The notes below the pieces were generated by a model. That model had not been told where the DNA came from, searched no databases, and was given only the letters and a program-made list of their open reading frames with translations. From NCBI RefSeq assembly GCF_024347395.1, contig NZ_AP025472.1, positions 3,052,093 to 3,116,092 on the forward strand: a stretch of DNA of 64,000 nucleotides. Reading direction: 5' to 3'. Source of the DNA: Vibrio cortegadensis (lineage in GTDB: Bacteria > Pseudomonadota > Gammaproteobacteria > Enterobacterales > Vibrionaceae). The position numbers were made by a program, and so were the translations under genes. Shown one piece after another: positions 30,967 through 40,522 of the stretch (the first letter of the stretch is position 1; each line of letters opens with the position of its first letter).

Positions 30967-32490
30967 TTATACCGCCTGTGCTGTCAATTGTTTCAATAAC
31001 CTATCCATAGAGCGATAACCTAACGCTTCCGCTAAATGCTTCTTCTCAATACTTTCAACGCCTTCAAGATCCGCAATCGTCCGCGCCACTTTAATGATTT
31101 TATGGTAAGCACGAATCGATAAACCTAACCGATGCAGTGCATTCTCCAAAAACTCAGAATCTTGTTTCATTAAAGGGCAAAACTGCTCAATTTCACGACT
31201 GCCTAATAATGAGTTAACCTTTCCATTTCGGGCCTGCATTCGTTCTCTTGCAATCAAAACTCTCTCTTTTACAACTTGTGTGGCTTCACCTCGATCGCCA
31301 CCTTCAGATAGCATTCCTTTCGGTAATAAAGGGATTTCAAGTGACATATCAAAACGATCCAACAGTGGCCCTGATAACCGATTTAAATAGCGCAAAATAA
31401 TCTGTGGATTCGTTCGTGATTGCTCACCTTCGTAATACCCTGTTGGACTCGGGTTCAATGCACCGACTAATTGAAAACGGGCTGGAAATCGAGTTTTCCC
31501 CGCAGCACGAGAGATGATGATCTCTCCAGATTCAAGCGGTTCCCGTAACGAATCCAGCACCTTACGTTCAAATTCCGGCATTTCATCCAAAAACAGCAAA
31601 CCATTATGTGCTAATGATATTTCACCTGGCCGTGGTATCGATCCCCCTCCCACCAGCGCCGCCATCGAACTCGAATGGTGCGGTGAACGAAAAGGCCGCT
31701 GTTTCCAGTTATGTTGATTGATCTCCTGCTGAGTCAACGACGCGACCGAAGCGGTATCCATAGCCTCAGCCTCACTCATCTCAGGTAACAAATCACATAA
31801 CCGAGAGGCGAGCATAGTTTTTCCTGTACCGGGAGGCCCAAGAAAAAGCAAATTATGATTGCCAGCCGCCGCGATCTCTAACGCTCTTTTCCCCTGTTGC
31901 TGACCAATAATATCCTGTAAATCCCGCTCTAAAGGCTTGTGAACATGAATCGATGGCGTTTGAAATAGACTAAGAGTCTGTTGCCCGCATAAGTCAGCAC
32001 ATACTTCGAGTAAACTCTGTGCGGATTTATGGTTATCCTTGCCAACCAAAGCCGCTTGATCGCCATTTTCATGCGGAACCACCAAACACCGTTGTTGCCG
32101 GTTTGCGGCTAACGCGGCAGGTAGAACACCTTTTACCGCGCGTAATTCACCAGATAATGCCAACTCTCCAATAAACTCACACCCTTCTAATTTCGTTAGT
32201 GCTATTTGCTGAGATGCAGCCAATATCCCAAGCGCAATAGGCAGATCAAATCGCCCTCCCTCTTTAGGCAAGTCCGCTGGAGCCAAGTTAACGGTGATCC
32301 GCTTGGCTGGAAACTCAAATTTAGAGTTAATGATCGCACTGCGTACCCGATCCCGAGACTCTTTAACCGTGGTTTCAGGTAACCCAACCAAAGCAAAACC
32401 GGGCATCCCATTACTAATATGTACTTCTATCGTGACTTCGGGTGCTTCCACCCCAACGCTGGCCCGACTATGAATAATCGCTAATCCCAT
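30967..32490 (-). CDS. comM: Mg-chelatase-like AAA+ ATPase ComM (YifB)
   Basis: ComM is a hexameric helicase that promotes branch migration during natural transformation. The protein has 507 residues from the ATG at 32490. I prefer that start to the ATG two codons earlier because AGGA lies 6 nt before it and the family begins M-x-L-x-I-x-H. An N-terminal LonC-like domain precedes the AAA+ core. The core has the Walker A motif GPPGTGKT, a Walker B region LFLDEMPEF and an internal FRSPHHSSS motif. A C-terminal zinc/Mg-chelatase domain follows. With dprA it suggests a competent organism. Confidence 0.95.
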   Translation of the reverse strand: MGLAIIHSRASVGVEAPEVTIEVHISNGMPGFALVGLPETTVKESRDRVRSAIINSKFEFPAKRITVNLAPADLPKEGGRFDLPIALGILAASQQIALTKLEGCEFIGELALSGELRAVKGVLPAALAANRQQRCLVVPHENGDQAALVGKDNHKSAQSLLEVCADLCGQQTLSLFQTPSIHVHKPLERDLQDIIGQQQGKRALEIAAAGNHNLLFLGPPGTGKTMLASRLCDLLPEMSEAEAMDTASVASLTQQEINQHNWKQRPFRSPHHSSSMAALVGGGSIPRPGEISLAHNGLLFLDEMPEFERKVLDSLREPLESGEIIISRAAGKTRFPARFQLVGALNPSPTGYYEGEQSRTNPQIILRYLNRLSGPLLDRFDMSLEIPLLPKGMLSEGGDRGEATQVVKERVLIARERMQARNGKVNSLLGSREIEQFCPLMKQDSEFLENALHRLGLSIRAYHKIIKVARTIADLEGVESIEKKHLAEALGYRSMDRLLKQLTAQAV

Positions 32491-32614
32491 GAGCATTCCT
32501 AAGTGGCGGAGTTACAAGAATTTATCCTCAATAAAGAGCGTAAACTCACTTCAATAAGATGTTATATAGCGTGTTTGTATTAGTAGGAAATGTGAAAAAA
32601 GTATGAGTTTTTTC

Positions 32615-32643
32615 TTGTCACGTAGCAGATTTGTATGATAACA
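32615..32643 (+). promoter_or_regulatory. Candidate ilv operon promoter
   Basis: The -35-like TTGTCA (32615-32620) and an A/T-rich -10 (ATAACA, 32638-32643) have a 17-bp spacer. An alternative -10 is TATGAT at 32634. They lie about 55 bp before the leader peptide. The -10 is poor, so the exact element is uncertain. Confidence 0.4.
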
Positions 32644-32649
32644 CTAGAG

Positions 32650-32665
32650 ACGCAAACCATTTCGT
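32650..32665 (+). promoter_or_regulatory. PurR-like operator in the ilv leader
   Basis: The sequence acgcaaaccatttcgt matches the 16-bp PurR palindrome ACGCAAACGTTTGCGT at 13 positions, with a perfect left half. It lies just after the candidate promoter, where a bound repressor could block elongation. The purE box in this window gives a reference for comparison. Confidence 0.35.
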
Positions 32666-32695
32666 AAGACATTACGTAACAAAAATAAGAGATGT

Positions 32696-32785
32696 ATGAA
32701 ATTTAACGCCCGCACTTACGCACTGATTAACCTGATTATCGTGGTCATTATTAAGACCGCGCGGGGGCGAGTGGGCAGAAAATAA
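32696..32785 (+). CDS. ilvL: ilv operon leader peptide IlvL
   Basis: This 29-residue leader peptide contains the run ALINLIIVVIIK, with five Ile, two Leu and two Val codons. These are the amino acids that the operon makes. Ribosome stalling at these codons when charged tRNAs are scarce would favour the antiterminated RNA fold. A terminator hairpin lies 16 bp after the stop (32801-32832). The peptide differs in sequence from E. coli IlvL but has the same composition and place. It is too short for usual gene callers. Confidence 0.88.
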   Translation: MKFNARTYALINLIIVVIIKTARGRVGRK

Positions 32786-32800
32786 CCACAAGATTTTACA

Positions 32801-32832
32801 AACCCTCGCACTGAAAAGTCCGGGGGTTTTTT
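32801..32832 (+). terminator. ilv attenuator terminator
   Basis: An 8-bp stem (aaccctcg / cgggggtt, one G-T pair) is followed by six T (32827-32832). The leader segment gcgag at about 32767-32771 can pair with ctcgc in the left arm and could form the alternative antiterminator. Confidence 0.8.
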
Positions 32833-32985
32833 CTAATTTATAGACCTAAAATTACACTTTATAACTCAAGAAAATATCACTCAATACGATATTCAGACAG
32901 ATCGATGACAGGAAGAATGGGAGCACAAGATGTGCAGTCAAAATGGATTAAGCTACCAACCAAAAAGTAGCACAGGAGGATTACG

Positions 32986-34632
32986 ATGAGAGGTGCAGAT
33001 TTAGTCGTATCCGCATTAAAACAACAGGGCATTAAAACCATTTTCGGTTACCCCGGTGGGGCCATTATGCCCATTTATGATGCACTCTATGATGGCGGCG
33101 TGGAGCATATCCTTTGTCGTCACGAACAAGGCGCAGCAATGGCGGCTATCGGTATGGCTCGTGCCACACAAGATGTCGCGGTATGCATGGCGACCTCTGG
33201 CCCGGGTGCAACGAACCTCGTCACCGGCCTCGCCGATGCTTTCCTTGATTCAATTCCTCTTGTCGCTATTACCGGACAAGTTGCTAGCTCTCATATTGGC
33301 ACCGATGCATTCCAAGAGATGGACGTCATTGGAATGTCTTTAGCTTGTACCAAACATAGCTACCTTGTGACTCATATTGACGATCTCGCACCGACACTCT
33401 CTGAAGCGTTTGAAGTCGCAAAAACAGGCCGCCCTGGCCCTGTTATTGTCGATATCGCAAAAGATGTACAGCTTGCCGAAGCTCCTGTTTCTGTCATTCC
33501 TCCATTTGTGCCACCAGCAATGCCCGTTGCAAGCGAAGCCTCACTTCAACAAGCTCAAGCACTGTTAGCCGCCAGCACGCGCCCTGTACTGTATGTCGGT
33601 GGCGGTGTTCAACTTGGCAAAGCCACTGAATCAGTGCGCGAGTTTTTACGCTTAAACCCAATGCCATCGGTCAGCACACTGAAAGGATTAGGTACGGTTG
33701 AGCGTCATGACCCGCACTTTTTAGGCATGCTAGGGATGCATGGAACCAAAGCGGCAAACTTAGTGGTTCAAGAGTCTGATCTGCTGATCGTCGTCGGCGC
33801 AAGGTTTGATGACCGTGTGACAGGCAAACTTGATACTTTTGCGCCACATGCAAAAGTCATCCATATCGATATTGATGCCGCAGAGTTCAATAAATTGCGT
33901 GTTGCCAATGCGTCATTGCGCGGCGATATCAACTTGATCCTTCCACAGTTAGAGCTATCACAAGATATTAGCCCTTGGGTACATCACTCAGAAAGCTTAC
34001 GTTCAGGCTTTAAGTGGCGTTATGACCATCCTGGCGATCTGATTTTTGCTCCATTAATGCTTAAACAGCTATCGGATATGATGCCGGAAAATTCAATCAT
34101 CTCGACCGATGTTGGACAGCACCAAATGTGGGCAGCGCAACATACTCAACCTCGTGAACCACAAAATTTCATTACATCCGCAGGTCTTGGCACCATGGGC
34201 TTTGGCCTACCTGCAGCGATGGGCGCAAGTGTTGCTCGACCAGATGACCAATCCATTCTCATCTCTGGTGATGGCTCGTTCATGATGAATGTGCAGGAGT
34301 TAGGTACGCTGAAACGCCGCCAGATCCCCGTAAAAATCGTACTGATCAACAACCAACGATTAGGCATGGTACGCCAATGGCAATCACTCTTTTTTGATGG
34401 CCGCCATAGCGAAACGATCTTAGATGACAACCCTGATTTCGTTATGCTTGCCAAGGCTTTTGATATCCCAGGAAAAACCATTACTCGTAAAGAAGAAGTC
34501 GAGCCCGCGCTAAAAGAGATGCTAGAAAGTAAGACAGCTTACATGCTGCATGTTCTTATTTCTGAAGAAGAAAATGTATGGCCGCTGGTTCCACCGGGCG
34601 CATCAAACAGTGACATGTTGGAGAACACCTAA
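32986..34632 (+). CDS. ilvG: Acetolactate synthase II large subunit IlvG
   Basis: IlvG is the catalytic subunit of acetohydroxyacid synthase II. It condenses pyruvate to acetolactate, or with 2-ketobutyrate to acetohydroxybutyrate, using thiamine diphosphate. It has 548 residues. The TPP-activating glutamate lies in RHEQGAAMAA. The Mg/TPP motif is GDGSFMMNVQELGT with downstream INNQRLGMV. The frame is intact, unlike the frameshifted ilvG of E. coli K-12. AGGAGG precedes the ATG. The stop overlaps the ilvM start by 1 bp. Confidence 0.97.
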   Translation: MRGADLVVSALKQQGIKTIFGYPGGAIMPIYDALYDGGVEHILCRHEQGAAMAAIGMARATQDVAVCMATSGPGATNLVTGLADAFLDSIPLVAITGQVASSHIGTDAFQEMDVIGMSLACTKHSYLVTHIDDLAPTLSEAFEVAKTGRPGPVIVDIAKDVQLAEAPVSVIPPFVPPAMPVASEASLQQAQALLAASTRPVLYVGGGVQLGKATESVREFLRLNPMPSVSTLKGLGTVERHDPHFLGMLGMHGTKAANLVVQESDLLIVVGARFDDRVTGKLDTFAPHAKVIHIDIDAAEFNKLRVANASLRGDINLILPQLELSQDISPWVHHSESLRSGFKWRYDHPGDLIFAPLMLKQLSDMMPENSIISTDVGQHQMWAAQHTQPREPQNFITSAGLGTMGFGLPAAMGASVARPDDQSILISGDGSFMMNVQELGTLKRRQIPVKIVLINNQRLGMVRQWQSLFFDGRHSETILDDNPDFVMLAKAFDIPGKTITRKEEVEPALKEMLESKTAYMLHVLISEEENVWPLVPPGASNSDMLENT

Positions 34633-34916
34633 TGGAAAGGTACTTATTAGATATCAAAGCCGATGATAAGCCCGTATTGCTTGAGCGTGTATTACGTGTG
34701 ATCCGCCACCGTGGTTTCATCATCAAACAAGTTGCTGCGACACAAAACCATGAAAGCAAAGTGGCTAGCATCGAAATTATTGTCGACAGTGACCGCCCTA
34801 TCTCTTTCTTAGTGAATCAAATCGAGAAGCTATGGGACATCAAAAATGTTGATGTGATCACGATTAGTAAGAACGAATTGCCAAACAATAATTTACAACA
34901 GAGCATTAATGCATAA
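34632..34916 (+). CDS. ilvM: Acetolactate synthase II small subunit IlvM
   Basis: This regulatory subunit of 94 residues has an ACT domain (about 3-75), beginning MERYLLDIKADDKPVLLERV. It stabilises and activates IlvG; isozyme II is typically resistant to valine. The start overlaps the ilvG stop (TAATG), so translation is coupled to keep the subunits balanced. The ilvE ATG follows after 10 bp. Confidence 0.94.
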   Translation: MERYLLDIKADDKPVLLERVLRVIRHRGFIIKQVAATQNHESKVASIEIIVDSDRPISFLVNQIEKLWDIKNVDVITISKNELPNNNLQQSINA

Positions 34917-34926
34917 GGACATCAAA

Positions 34927-35865
34927 ATGACTGCAAAAACAGCCGACTACATTTGGTTTAACGGTGAAATGGTTCCTTGGGCAGAGGCAAATGTTCATGT
35001 TCTTACTCATGCGATGCACTACGGTACTTCCGTTTTTGAAGGCGTTCGTTGCTATAACACGCCAAAAGGCCCAGTGATTTTCCGTCACCCTGAACATGCC
35101 AAACGTCTTAAAAATTCAGCCAAGATTTACCGCTTTCCGATCCCTTACACTGAAGAAGAGATCATGGAGGCAACACGCGAAACTCTCCGTCAAAACAAAC
35201 TGCAATCCGCTTACATTCGCCCACTAGGCTTTGTTGGCAATGTAGGGCTTGGCGTCTGTCCACCAGAAAATACTGAGATGGATTTAATTATCGCGGCCTT
35301 CCCTTGGGGTTCGTACTTGGGCGAAGAAGCGCTTGAAAATGGCGTTGATGCGATGATCTCAAGTTGGAATCGCGCGGCACCTAATACCATCCCAACCGCA
35401 GCAAAAGCCGGCGGTAACTACTTATCATCCCTTCTTGTTGGTGGGGAAGCTCGCCGCAATGGTTACGCTGAAGGTATCGCACTCAGTGTCGATGGTTACC
35501 TATCTGAAGGGGCTGGCGAAAATATCTTTGTGATTCGTGATGGTATTCTCTCTACACCACCAGCGACCAGTGCCATTTTGCCAGGGATCACTCGTGATTC
35601 AATCATGGTGCTTGCCAAAGAAATGGGTTACGAAATTCGCGAAGAAAACATTGCCCGCGAAGCGTTATACCTTGCTGATGAAATTTTCATGACAGGCACC
35701 GCGGCTGAAATCGTACCGGTTCGTACCGTCGATAAAATAACGATCGGAGAAGGCAAGCGAGGCCCGATAACACAACAAGTTCAAGCGGCTTACTTTGGGC
35801 TGTTCAACGGCAAAACAGAAGATAAATGGGGCTGGCTAGACTACGTTTACCCACAAGACGTTTAA
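34927..35865 (+). CDS. ilvE: Branched-chain amino acid aminotransferase IlvE
   Basis: This PLP-dependent transaminase carries out the last step for Ile, Val and Leu with glutamate as donor. It has 312 residues from the ATG at 34927, preceded by AAGGA. That start matches the family N-terminus (ADYIWFNGEMV). A start at 34909 would overlap ilvM. The PLP lysine lies in TAAKAGGNYLSS. HYGTSVFEGVRCY and SEGAGENIF are further class IV aminotransferase motifs. Confidence 0.97.
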   Translation: MTAKTADYIWFNGEMVPWAEANVHVLTHAMHYGTSVFEGVRCYNTPKGPVIFRHPEHAKRLKNSAKIYRFPIPYTEEEIMEATRETLRQNKLQSAYIRPLGFVGNVGLGVCPPENTEMDLIIAAFPWGSYLGEEALENGVDAMISSWNRAAPNTIPTAAKAGGNYLSSLLVGGEARRNGYAEGIALSVDGYLSEGAGENIFVIRDGILSTPPATSAILPGITRDSIMVLAKEMGYEIREENIAREALYLADEIFMTGTAAEIVPVRTVDKITIGEGKRGPITQQVQAAYFGLFNGKTEDKWGWLDYVYPQDV

Positions 35866-35926
35866 CCATAGAAAGTGCCACCCCAAATAACGCTTAATTA
35901 GCAAAATATTGAATAAGGAAATACAA

Positions 35927-37783
35927 ATGCCAACGGCTCCTAAGAATAAATATCGCAGTGCTACCACCACTCACGGACGTAACATGGCTGGTGCTCGTGC
36001 CTTATGGCGCGCAACTGGTGTAAAAGAAGAAGATTTCGGTAAACCGATTATTGCCGTCGTCAACTCTTTCACTCAATTTGTACCTGGCCACGTTCATCTT
36101 AAAGACATGGGTCAACTGGTGGCGGGTGAAATTGAGAAAGCAGGCGGCATAGCCAAAGAGTTCAACACCATCGCGGTCGACGATGGCATCGCAATGGGTC
36201 ATGGAGGTATGTTGTACTCACTACCATCACGTGAGTTGATTGCTGATTCAGTCGAGTACATGGTCAACGCACACTGCGCCGATGCGATGGTTTGTATCTC
36301 TAACTGTGACAAAATTACTCCGGGAATGATGATGGCCGCCATGCGCCTTAATATCCCAGTGATCTTTGTATCAGGCGGCCCGATGGAAGCGGGTAAGACC
36401 AAGCTTTCCGATCAGATCATCAAACTCGACCTTGTCGATGCCATGATCCAAGGTGCCGATCCAACGATTTCGGATGAACAGAGTGAGCAAGTGGAACGAT
36501 CTGCGTGCCCAACTTGTGGCTCATGTTCAGGTATGTTTACCGCTAACTCAATGAACTGTTTAACCGAAGCGCTAGGGTTATCTCAACCGGGCAATGGTTC
36601 AATGCTCGCCACTCATGCAGACCGTGAGCAGTTGTTTATCAATGCGGGTAAACGCGTGGTTGAATTAACTAAGCGCTATTACGAACAAGGTGATGACTCC
36701 GCTCTGCCACGTAACATTGCCAATAAAGCTGCGTTTGAAAATGCTATGGCACTTGATATTGCGATGGGCGGATCGAGTAATACTGTGCTTCACCTAATCG
36801 CCTCAGCTCAAGAGGGGGATATTGACTTTGATATGGAAGATATCGACGCAATGTCTCGCCGTGTTCCACATTTATGTAAAGTTGCCCCTTCTACACCGAA
36901 GTACCACATGGAAGATGTACACCGTGCTGGTGGCGTAATGGCGATTCTGGGTGAGCTAGATCGTGCAGGTCTATTAAATGGTGAAACCAATACCGTATTG
37001 GGTTTAACCATGAAAGAGCAATTAGCTCAATACGATATCATGCAGACTGAAGATGAAGCGGTACTTAAGTTTTTCCGCGCGGGCCCAGCAGGCATTCGCA
37101 CCACGAAAGCTTTCTCACAAGATTGCCGCTGGGATCGATTAGACGATGATCGTGAGAATGGCTGTATTCGCACCAAAGAGAACGCTTTTAGCCAAGAAGG
37201 TGGGCTTGCGGTACTATCTGGCAACATCGCGGTTGATGGCTGTATTGTCAAAACCGCAGGCGTTGATGAAGAAAACCTTAAATTCCAAGGCCCAGCGGTC
37301 GTATTTGAGAGCCAAGATACTGCGGTTGACGGTATTTTAGGTGGCCAAGTTAAAGCTGGTGATGTTGTGGTGATCCGCTACGAAGGACCAAAAGGTGGCC
37401 CAGGAATGCAAGAAATGCTCTACCCAACCACCTATCTAAAATCGATGGGGCTAGGTAAAGCGTGTGCATTATTAACCGACGGTCGATTCTCAGGCGGAAC
37501 ATCCGGCCTCTCAATTGGCCACGTATCCCCTGAAGCGGCAAGTGGCGGAACCATTGGTTTGGTTCAACAGGGCGATATCATCACCATTGATATCCCAAGC
37601 CGCTCGATAACATTAGACGTTGCTGAAACTGAATTGGCCGCTCGTCGCAGCGCTCAAGATCAACAAGGCTGGAAACCAGTTAACCGCCAACGTGAAGTTT
37701 CGTTTGCTTTGAAAGCGTATGCCAGCATGGCAACCAGTGCCGATAAAGGCGCGGTTCGTGATAAGTCGAAATTGGACGATTAG
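35927..37783 (+). CDS. ilvD: Dihydroxy-acid dehydratase IlvD
   Basis: IlvD dehydrates 2,3-dihydroxy acids to the 2-keto acids that IlvE uses; it carries an Fe-S cluster. It has 618 residues from the ATG at 35927, preceded by AAGGA. Conserved stretches include CISNCDKITPGM and CPTCGSCSGMFTANSMN, whose cysteines bind the cluster, and TDGRFSGGTSGLSIGHVSPEA near the C-terminus. It follows ilvE by 61 bp within the operon and ends 31 bp before ilvA. Confidence 0.97.
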   Translation: MPTAPKNKYRSATTTHGRNMAGARALWRATGVKEEDFGKPIIAVVNSFTQFVPGHVHLKDMGQLVAGEIEKAGGIAKEFNTIAVDDGIAMGHGGMLYSLPSRELIADSVEYMVNAHCADAMVCISNCDKITPGMMMAAMRLNIPVIFVSGGPMEAGKTKLSDQIIKLDLVDAMIQGADPTISDEQSEQVERSACPTCGSCSGMFTANSMNCLTEALGLSQPGNGSMLATHADREQLFINAGKRVVELTKRYYEQGDDSALPRNIANKAAFENAMALDIAMGGSSNTVLHLIASAQEGDIDFDMEDIDAMSRRVPHLCKVAPSTPKYHMEDVHRAGGVMAILGELDRAGLLNGETNTVLGLTMKEQLAQYDIMQTEDEAVLKFFRAGPAGIRTTKAFSQDCRWDRLDDDRENGCIRTKENAFSQEGGLAVLSGNIAVDGCIVKTAGVDEENLKFQGPAVVFESQDTAVDGILGGQVKAGDVVVIRYEGPKGGPGMQEMLYPTTYLKSMGLGKACALLTDGRFSGGTSGLSIGHVSPEAASGGTIGLVQQGDIITIDIPSRSITLDVAETELAARRSAQDQQGWKPVNRQREVSFALKAYASMATSADKGAVRDKSKLDD

Positions 37784-37814
37784 TTCGGCCACAGAGAAAA
37801 GGATTACTGTTCTT

Positions 37815-39344
37815 ATGACGACAACTCAACAAACTGGCGCAGACTATCTGCGTCAGATCTTACGTGCTCCCGTCTATGAAGTAGCAACGGTCACCCCATT
37901 GCAAGCGATGCCGCGCTTATCTGAGCGTATGGGCAACCAGATTCAGCTCAAACGTGAAGATCGCCAACCGGTGCACTCCTTCAAACTTCGTGGTGCCTAT
38001 AACATGGTTTCCAGTTTGTCTGAAGAGCAAAAACAGGCGGGAGTCATTGCAGCATCAGCAGGCAACCACGCACAAGGCATGGCGCTATCAGGAACTAAAT
38101 TGGCTATCCAAACCACCATTGTGATGCCCAAAACAACGCCCGATATCAAGGTAGAAGCGGTACGTGGATTTGGTGGTAAGGTCATTTTACACGGCAGCAA
38201 TTTTGATGAAGCCAAAGCAGAAGCAGAACGTTTATCCGCTGAGTATGGCTATACGTTTGTTCCTCCGTTTGATCACCCATTAGTGATCGCAGGGCAAGGC
38301 ACGATTGGCATGGAAATGCTGCAGCAAAATGGTCATTTAGATTATATTTTTGTTCCTGTTGGCGGCGGTGGTTTAGCAGCAGGTGTTGCGGTATTAATCA
38401 AACAGTTGATGCCGGAAATCAAGATCATTGCAGTTGAACCTGAAGATTCTGCCTGCCTAAAAGCCGCCTTAGATGCCGGAGAACCTGTCGTTCTTGATCA
38501 GGTCAGCATGTTTGCCGATGGTGTTGCGGTGAAACGTATTGGTGAAGAGACTTTCCGACTTTGCCAGCAATATATCGATGGCCATATTACGGTTTCCAGC
38601 GATGAAATCTGTGCTGCCGTTAAAGATATTTTTGAAGATACTCGCGCCATTGCGGAACCTTCCGGTGCGCTGGCACTGGCTGGATTAAAAAAATACGCAG
38701 AAGCCAATCAACTCAAAGATAAACAACTTGGCACGGTTTTATCGGGTGCTAACACCAACTTCCACGGTTTGCGCTATGTTTCCGAACGTTGTGAACTCGG
38801 TGAAAAACGCGAAGGGTTACTCGCGGTGACTATCCCTGAACGCCAAGGTGCATTCTTAGAGTTCTGCAATATTATTGGTGGTCGTGCGGTTACTGAGTTT
38901 AACTATCGTTATAACGATGATCGCTTAGCGAATATCTTTGTTGGCGTCCGTTTGCAAGGCGGTCAAGATGAGCTTCTCAGCATTATTGATGATTTGCGTG
39001 AAGGTGGCTATCCCGTCGCCGATCTTTCTGATGATGAGATGGCAAAACTCCATGTTCGCTACATGATAGGCGGAAAACCCTCAAAGCAACTCAAAGAGCG
39101 ATTATACAGCTTCGAATTTCCGGAATATCCGGGGGCGCTACTTAAGTTCCTCAGCACTCTAGGAACGCATTGGAATATAAGCCTGTTTAATTACCGAAAT
39201 CACGGAGCTGATTATGGGCGAGTTCTTTGTGGTTTTGAGCTTGATGAGCAAGATTTAGCTCAGTTTTCGACGCATTTACGCGAACTTGGCTACCAGTGCA
39301 AAGATGAAAGTGATAACCCATCGTATAAGTTTTTTCTTTCATAA
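37815..39344 (+). CDS. ilvA: Biosynthetic threonine ammonia-lyase IlvA
   Basis: This PLP enzyme converts threonine to 2-ketobutyrate, the committed step of isoleucine synthesis, and is feedback-inhibited by Ile. It has 509 residues from the ATG at 37815; a longer frame overlapping ilvD is not family-like. The PLP lysine lies in HSFKLRGAYNM. GGGGLAAGVA binds the PLP phosphate. Two ACT-like regulatory domains occupy the last 180 residues. It is the last gene of the operon and a 14-bp stem terminator follows. Confidence 0.97.
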   Translation: MTTTQQTGADYLRQILRAPVYEVATVTPLQAMPRLSERMGNQIQLKREDRQPVHSFKLRGAYNMVSSLSEEQKQAGVIAASAGNHAQGMALSGTKLAIQTTIVMPKTTPDIKVEAVRGFGGKVILHGSNFDEAKAEAERLSAEYGYTFVPPFDHPLVIAGQGTIGMEMLQQNGHLDYIFVPVGGGGLAAGVAVLIKQLMPEIKIIAVEPEDSACLKAALDAGEPVVLDQVSMFADGVAVKRIGEETFRLCQQYIDGHITVSSDEICAAVKDIFEDTRAIAEPSGALALAGLKKYAEANQLKDKQLGTVLSGANTNFHGLRYVSERCELGEKREGLLAVTIPERQGAFLEFCNIIGGRAVTEFNYRYNDDRLANIFVGVRLQGGQDELLSIIDDLREGGYPVADLSDDEMAKLHVRYMIGGKPSKQLKERLYSFEFPEYPGALLKFLSTLGTHWNISLFNYRNHGADYGRVLCGFELDEQDLAQFSTHLRELGYQCKDESDNPSYKFFLS

Positions 39345-39391
39345 AATAGAGTGTTAAGAAGGTCATTTCTTCTTAAAAACGGTCGTTAGAT

Positions 39392-39424
39392 AAACAAGCG
39401 AGATACTCATATCTCGCTTGTTTT
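39392..39424. terminator. Bidirectional terminator between ilvA and punR
   Basis: This is a perfect 14-bp stem (aaacaagcgagata / tatctcgcttgttt) with a 4-nt loop. It ends the ilv operon, and it is placed to stop punR on the minus strand too. Confidence 0.88.
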
Positions 39425-39451
39425 ATTTGTGCAGCTGATGCTTGTTTTTTA

Positions 39452-40375
39452 TTACCCGATATCACCTAATCGACGCTCATCCAACCAATCATGATACAAC
39501 TGTTCACTCGACCCTAAATAGTCCACCATCCATTTAATCAGCTTGTGGTTATCGTCTTTTCGCCAAACTAAACAACACTGACTCAATGGTTTATCATCAG
39601 GCATGACTTTTTCAACCAACTGACCATCGGCGATCAATGGCGCGGCGATATGGCGCGGCATATAACCCACACCAACCCCATTCTTCAAACACTCAATCGC
39701 ACTATACCAATTAGGCAATAGCAGGCGTCTTTGCTGCGGATAATGCCCAGTATGACGCTTGGGTAGCACACTGGATGTATCATCTAAACATATGGCAGGA
39801 AACTGGCTAACGAACGATTCTGTCAGGTTTTGTTCTTTCACACATGGATGACTTGGTGACATCACTAGAGCCCAATCCAAGAGACCCATCTCTTTTACCT
39901 CAAAATCGCCGCCCACTGGAATAGCAGAGGTCGCACCAATAACAATATCCGCCCTGCCTTGTGCGATCGCTTCCCAAGAGCCATTAAAAACCTCCATATT
40001 GATCTGCAGTTCAGCAAACTCAAATGTCTGGTAAAAATCTTCAATCATGGGTTTCATTTTATCGAGCTTAACCACGTTATCTAGGGTTAACTTTAGCGTT
40101 TTCTGCCAGCCATGAGCCGCTCGTTTGGTTTGCGCTTTTACTTCTGACATCTGCCTAAGTAGCACGCGAGCTTCTTCAATAAACAACTCACCAGCCGGTG
40201 TTAACTCGACCTTTCTTGGTAATCGCCGAAACAAGATGACATCCAAATCTTGCTCAACCTGTCTAACTCCATAACTGATCGCGGAAGGAACTTTATGCAA
40301 CACCTCAGCAGCGGCGGTAAAGCTACCGAGTCGAGCCACCGTATCGAGCATTTCTAATGATGATTTAGAGAACAT
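39452..40375 (-). CDS. punR: LysR-type regulator PunR (YdhB)
   Basis: This LysR family transcription factor has 307 residues. The N-terminal winged helix-turn-helix (about 5-64) includes SFTAAAEVLHKVPSAISYGV. The C-terminal effector domain includes EVFNGSWEAIAQGRADIVIGA, close to E. coli PunR, which activates punC for purine-nucleoside efflux. It is divergent from punC with a 147-bp shared region, the usual LysR layout. The resemblance to PunR and the neighbour together support the name. Confidence 0.88.
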   Translation of the reverse strand: MFSKSSLEMLDTVARLGSFTAAAEVLHKVPSAISYGVRQVEQDLDVILFRRLPRKVELTPAGELFIEEARVLLRQMSEVKAQTKRAAHGWQKTLKLTLDNVVKLDKMKPMIEDFYQTFEFAELQINMEVFNGSWEAIAQGRADIVIGATSAIPVGGDFEVKEMGLLDWALVMSPSHPCVKEQNLTESFVSQFPAICLDDTSSVLPKRHTGHYPQQRRLLLPNWYSAIECLKNGVGVGYMPRHIAAPLIADGQLVEKVMPDDKPLSQCCLVWRKDDNHKLIKWMVDYLGSSEQLYHDWLDERRLGDIG

Positions 40376-40522
40376 AAGCCTTCAAATTTTTTGATTGATA
40401 ACCACTAATTTTAACGTTTTATTTTATCTAGGTCGACGGAATAGAATGAAAGCGTAAATAAACAAGGGCTGGCGCCAACCTAAACAGTTCATAAACAAAC
40501 AAATATTTTGAATGGAAATCGT

